DNA of 31,860 nt, from positions 1-31,860 of the forward strand of contig JACTVC010000069.1 in NCBI GenBank assembly GCA_018417955.1, written 5' to 3'. The DNA is from Laccaria trichodermophora (taxonomy: Eukaryota; Basidiomycota; Agaricomycetes; Agaricales; Hydnangiaceae). Shown piece after piece: positions 28,917-31,860 of the stretch. Positions within the stretch are counted from its first letter, which is position 1. Every line of letters starts with the position of its first letter. The notes below the pieces were generated by a model that saw nothing but the letters and a program-made list of their open reading frames with translations, did no database searches and had not been told where the DNA came from. Position numbers and translations under genes: made by a program.

Positions 28917-31860
28917 GATCAAAGGCAAGGTTGACCGCTAACTCGGATAGACGTTGATTGAATCGTCGTCCCGCATTATAGATATAAAAGTCAACAATAT
29001 ACCTCAAGGCCTGCTTCGTCATCACAAGCATTATGTACAGTTCACTATTGGTGGAGATACACAGGAAACGGGAAAGAGCGACAAGTCAGTGGGTCCAGTG
29101 TGGTCAGAGACACTTTCATTGTGGGTATCATTTTGTTCACTTGATGTTGTGTGTCGGAAATCTTACCGCAACCAAGCAATACCTCACAATCGACCAATCT
29201 AATTTGTCGGGTTTACAAGACTCCCCGTCGGATTGGTCGGGCTTTTGATCATGCTAATGAACTTATTGGGATACTGGAAGAGGAAATTCCCCTGCTGCTT
29301 GGGGGCTCTTCTTCTAAAGGCTTGTCTTTGTCTTCTCATTGTAGATTTTGTTTCTCAAATTTCTTGCCTATATATCTAGAAATTATTTGGCCTCTGAATA
29401 GACCTAGTGGCTCAGGCTTGCCATTGGGAAACACTACTATTCATTTCTCTATATCTACATTGGTTCCAGTTTTGAGCCCAGTTGTAAGAAATCATTGCTT
29501 TCTTTGTAAAAATTATTTAACATCCTTAAAGCTTCCTGTGCTTGCTGATCCCACAACTCAAGCTATCTTGGATATCAGTCCTGCTTTAGAATTGGCTGAG
29601 GCTGCTATTATGAAGATGCAATCTGGCCCTGAGGATACTGCTTCTGCTCTTCAAGTTGGTGTTGATATAGTTACTTCAGACTCTTTCTCTACCAACTATG
29701 GGTGGCTTGTTGAGCATGTTCATGCTTTTATGGAAATTGCAGACAAGATATCAGAGGTAAGCTGTCAATATTACTTGTAGTAAATGATCTCAATTATTAA
29801 TCTCAATATAGTTTCATCCATATGTTAAGGCTGCATGGGGCATACTGTTTGCCATTCCCAAGGTTTGTGAATTGGTATAGTAACCTTATATTTATTGAAT
29901 CTTATAAATTTGCTAGACTATTTTGGACCAGATTGAACGTGATGGTAAAATTACTGATCTTGTTCGAGATGTGCAAGCCCTATATGCATTCCTCAAAGGA
30001 ACAGATCCATCTAAGTATGATGCACCACAGAAGAAGATTGTCACATTTTTAGCCCAGCAAACTATAGAATGTGCCTACTTTATTCGCCAATATGCTGGTG
30101 ATCCCAACTTTTGTAAGTCCTACTTTATTATATTGTGTTGATTCTTATTTCTTTGTCTTCTCATAGGGAAGAGAACTGGAAAGAATTTGATCTCAGATGC
30201 AGACCAGAAAATTGCAAACCTTCAGGATCAATTTGAGAAGTTGAAACTGGCTTTTACTCAGCATGCTGTTTGTGAGACCCAACTTAGAGTCCTGCAAATT
30301 TTCAGCACTGTGGAAAAACTGGGTAAATCCTATTACTTTCTTGAGATACTATGATTAATGTTTTGGGTTTAGATGCAACTGCAGATCTTAAGGACATGCA
30401 CTATGCTAAGAATGTTCGGTTTGATTCAGACAAGCAGTGTCTTTCTGGGACTCGTGTAGCTGTGATTGATGAACTGACAAACTGGATAAATAGCCCAGAT
30501 GGTGAGGGTACACCACAAGTACTCTTCTTTAGTGCTGCAGCAGGGTTTGGCAAATCAGCCATTGCTCATACTATTGCTAAGCATTTTCACACCCTGGGTC
30601 GTCTGGGATCTTCATACTGTTTTGATCAAGCTGATCAGGCTAATCAAAGCATTCAATATCTATTCAGTACTATCTCTCAGGATCTTTCTGATTTAGATGC
30701 TGCCTGGAAGTCTGCTCTGTGCTCTGTTGTTACTGGAAATCGTGCTTTGTGTTCTACTCTGCAGGTTAAAGAGCAGTTTGAAAACTTCATTGTAAAGCCT
30801 GCTGAAGCTTTGACTACTGTGGGGCCCATTGTTATTGTGATTGATGCTCTGGATGAGAGTGGCACTCAGTTTCAAAGAAAACCACTGTTAGATATACTTA
30901 TTGGAAGAGCTGCAGAGTTACCTAAAAACTTTCGGATTCTGATAACAACACGTCTTGAACCTGATGTTTCTAAGGCTCTTCAGCTGGTACACCAACATCC
31001 ATGTGTCAAGCACAAACATGTGGATGCTGCAGAAATGGAGAATAAGTCTAATGAGCATGATCTTTTCTTTACATTGATTATAAGCTATCAGACATAAAAT
31101 CTGAGCTTGGAGCCAGATGGTATGAATGTTGCAGCCAGCTTGTCAAAAGTTCAGAAGGTCTTTTTCAGTGGGCAGCAGTTGCATGTCAATATATAATGGA
31201 TTCATATGGAGGCGAGCTTCTGTATGAGCGTCTTGAATCTTTTCTTGGGACAGGAAGTGGCTTGGATGAACTGTATAACAAAGTTCTCAATCAGGCTTTT
31301 CGAAGAAATAATTCCAAAGTCATGAACAGATACAGGTCAGTTATGGGAAGAATTCTAACAGCAAAGCAACCACTACCTTTAGCAACTCTGTCAAAAATGC
31401 ATATCAACAACCCAGCATGGATGAATGATATTAAAGCAATAATTGAGCCATTAGGTTGCTTACTTTCTGGTATCAATGGAGATAATGAAATTGCTATCAA
31501 GCCATTGCACAGCTCTTTTCGTGACTACCTGACATGCTCATCTCGAAGTGGGGAATTCTTTATTGATATTGACAATGCTGAGAAAGAATTTGCTGCCACA
31601 GCTCTATATATACTCAAGACAGAGCTTTGCTTTAATATATGTCAACTGCCCACATCATGTAAAGCAAGTGATGATCCTGAAGTCAATATACTGGAACAAC
31701 CAAAGAAAAATCTCATCTGAGCTACTTTATGCATGCTGTTTTTTTTCAGCCCATGTTTTGTGTGTCCCATGCAGTGGTCAGGTTCTGGAAGATGTTCATA
31801 CTACTTTTGGATTATAAATTTCTCTATTGGTTAGAAGTGTTGAGCATTACAAGCAAAGTC
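28885..31860 (+). pseudogene. NACHT NLR-type protein, copy B, 3' end outside window
   Basis: Paralogue of the NLR at 12248. Start ATG 28885 (MASSDPRIAIEIKGK). Exons: 28885-28929, 28951-29120, 29177-29756, 29812-29862, 29917-30112, 30167-30322, then from 30373. All phases match if the 21 bases at 28930-28950 are removed; otherwise a TAA and a TAG stop the frame there. The C2-like and helical exons are open, including the position near 13310 where copy A lost a base. NACHT: Walker A AAAGFGKSAIAHT and Walker B IVIVIDALDESG, then ILITTR. Downstream the T-run at 31063-31066 is one base shorter than in copy A, two bases are missing at about 31699-31710, and one is gained near 31797. So its lesions differ from copy A's. 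WD40 units should lie beyond the right edge. Confidence 0.8.
28930..28950 (+). other. Candidate 21-bp intron in NLR copy B
   Basis: The segment starts GT, contains a perfect CTAAC branch-site motif and ends TAG, and its removal joins ...EIKGK to TLIESSSRI in frame. Left in, it brings stops TAA and TAG. In copy A the matching end is ATGG, so the acceptor is lost. It is far shorter than the 36-62 bp introns around it, so it may be a decayed or internally deleted intron rather than a working one. Confidence 0.35.

Larger units (their letters stand above)
21143..31860 (+). repeat. Duplicated unit B (matches about 4932-15850 in unit A)
   Basis: Direct duplication in the same orientation. Landmarks: monooxygenase 5346 with 21396 and 8061 with 24110 (offset about 16.05 kb); gene X fragment end 8314 with 24300; UBR7-like ATG 8873 with 25379; NLR exon 3 at 12540 with 29177 (offset 16.64 kb). 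Differences: a 411-bp element at 24719 in B only, a Mutator-like remnant at about 26.9-28.7 kb in B only, and 10.3-12.05 kb in A only. The window ends before B's WD40 array. Confidence 0.9.

Overview
The window looks like an agaricomycete (mushroom-forming basidiomycete) chromosome. Genes are broken by many short introns (mostly 36-62 bp, GT..AG with CTAAC-like branch sites). The recognisable families are typical of that group: a NACHT/WD40 NLR-type protein, an NTF2-like/flavin monooxygenase, a fungal fruit-body lectin, a membrane-anchored alpha/beta hydrolase and a basidiomycete Mutator-like transposase with a SWIM finger. No tRNA, rRNA, CRISPR or bacterial-type operon was seen. All assignments rest on reading the translated sequence; no search was run.

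The main architecture is a large direct duplication. Copy A runs from about 4.93 to 15.3 kb (the window ends before its WD40 partner in copy B). Copy B runs from about 21.14 kb to the right edge. Each copy holds, in order: a 13-exon flavin monooxygenase (+), a 3' fragment of an unrecognised Ser/Thr-rich gene called gene X here (-), a fragment resembling the first exon of a UBR7/Mlo2-type protein (+), decayed remnants of an unrecognised gene Z (-), and an NLR (+). A near-complete gene X lies between the copies at 18939-20781, and the 5' end of another lies at 1-134. Each points head-to-head toward a monooxygenase. The inferred old unit is therefore monooxygenase> <gene X, with gene X and the next monooxygenase sharing an upstream region.

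Region by region: 1-134 start of left gene X (-). 507-1802 intact four-exon hydrolase (-). 1803-4103 unrecognised. 4104-4527 broken lectin. 5346-8061 monooxygenase copy A with two 1-nt deletions. 8314-8960 gene X and UBR7-like fragments. 9.0-11.3 kb gene Z remnants, including a diverged tandem duplication of about 0.62 kb. 12.25-17.84 kb NLR copy A (C2-like region, helical region, NACHT, about 16 WD40 units, C-terminal exon) with six frameshifts. 18319-18418 a 100-bp inverted-repeat element. 18939-20781 gene X. 20782-21395 shared promoter region. 21396-24110 monooxygenase copy B, intact apart from its lost start. 24300-25334 gene X fragment split by a 411-bp terminal-inverted-repeat element with TA target duplication. 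25.4-26.9 kb UBR7-like and gene Z remnants. 27.3-28.4 kb Mutator-like transposase remnant. 28885-31860 NLR copy B, cut by the window edge.

The NLR copies are almost identical even in introns, while the monooxygenase introns in the same duplicated unit have clearly diverged. This suggests sequence exchange between the NLRs after the duplication. The WD40 array is made of nearly identical 129-bp units that differ at a few codons, the pattern known for fungal non-self-recognition NLRs. Nearly every gene has small indels, so real decay has to be separated from assembly error.
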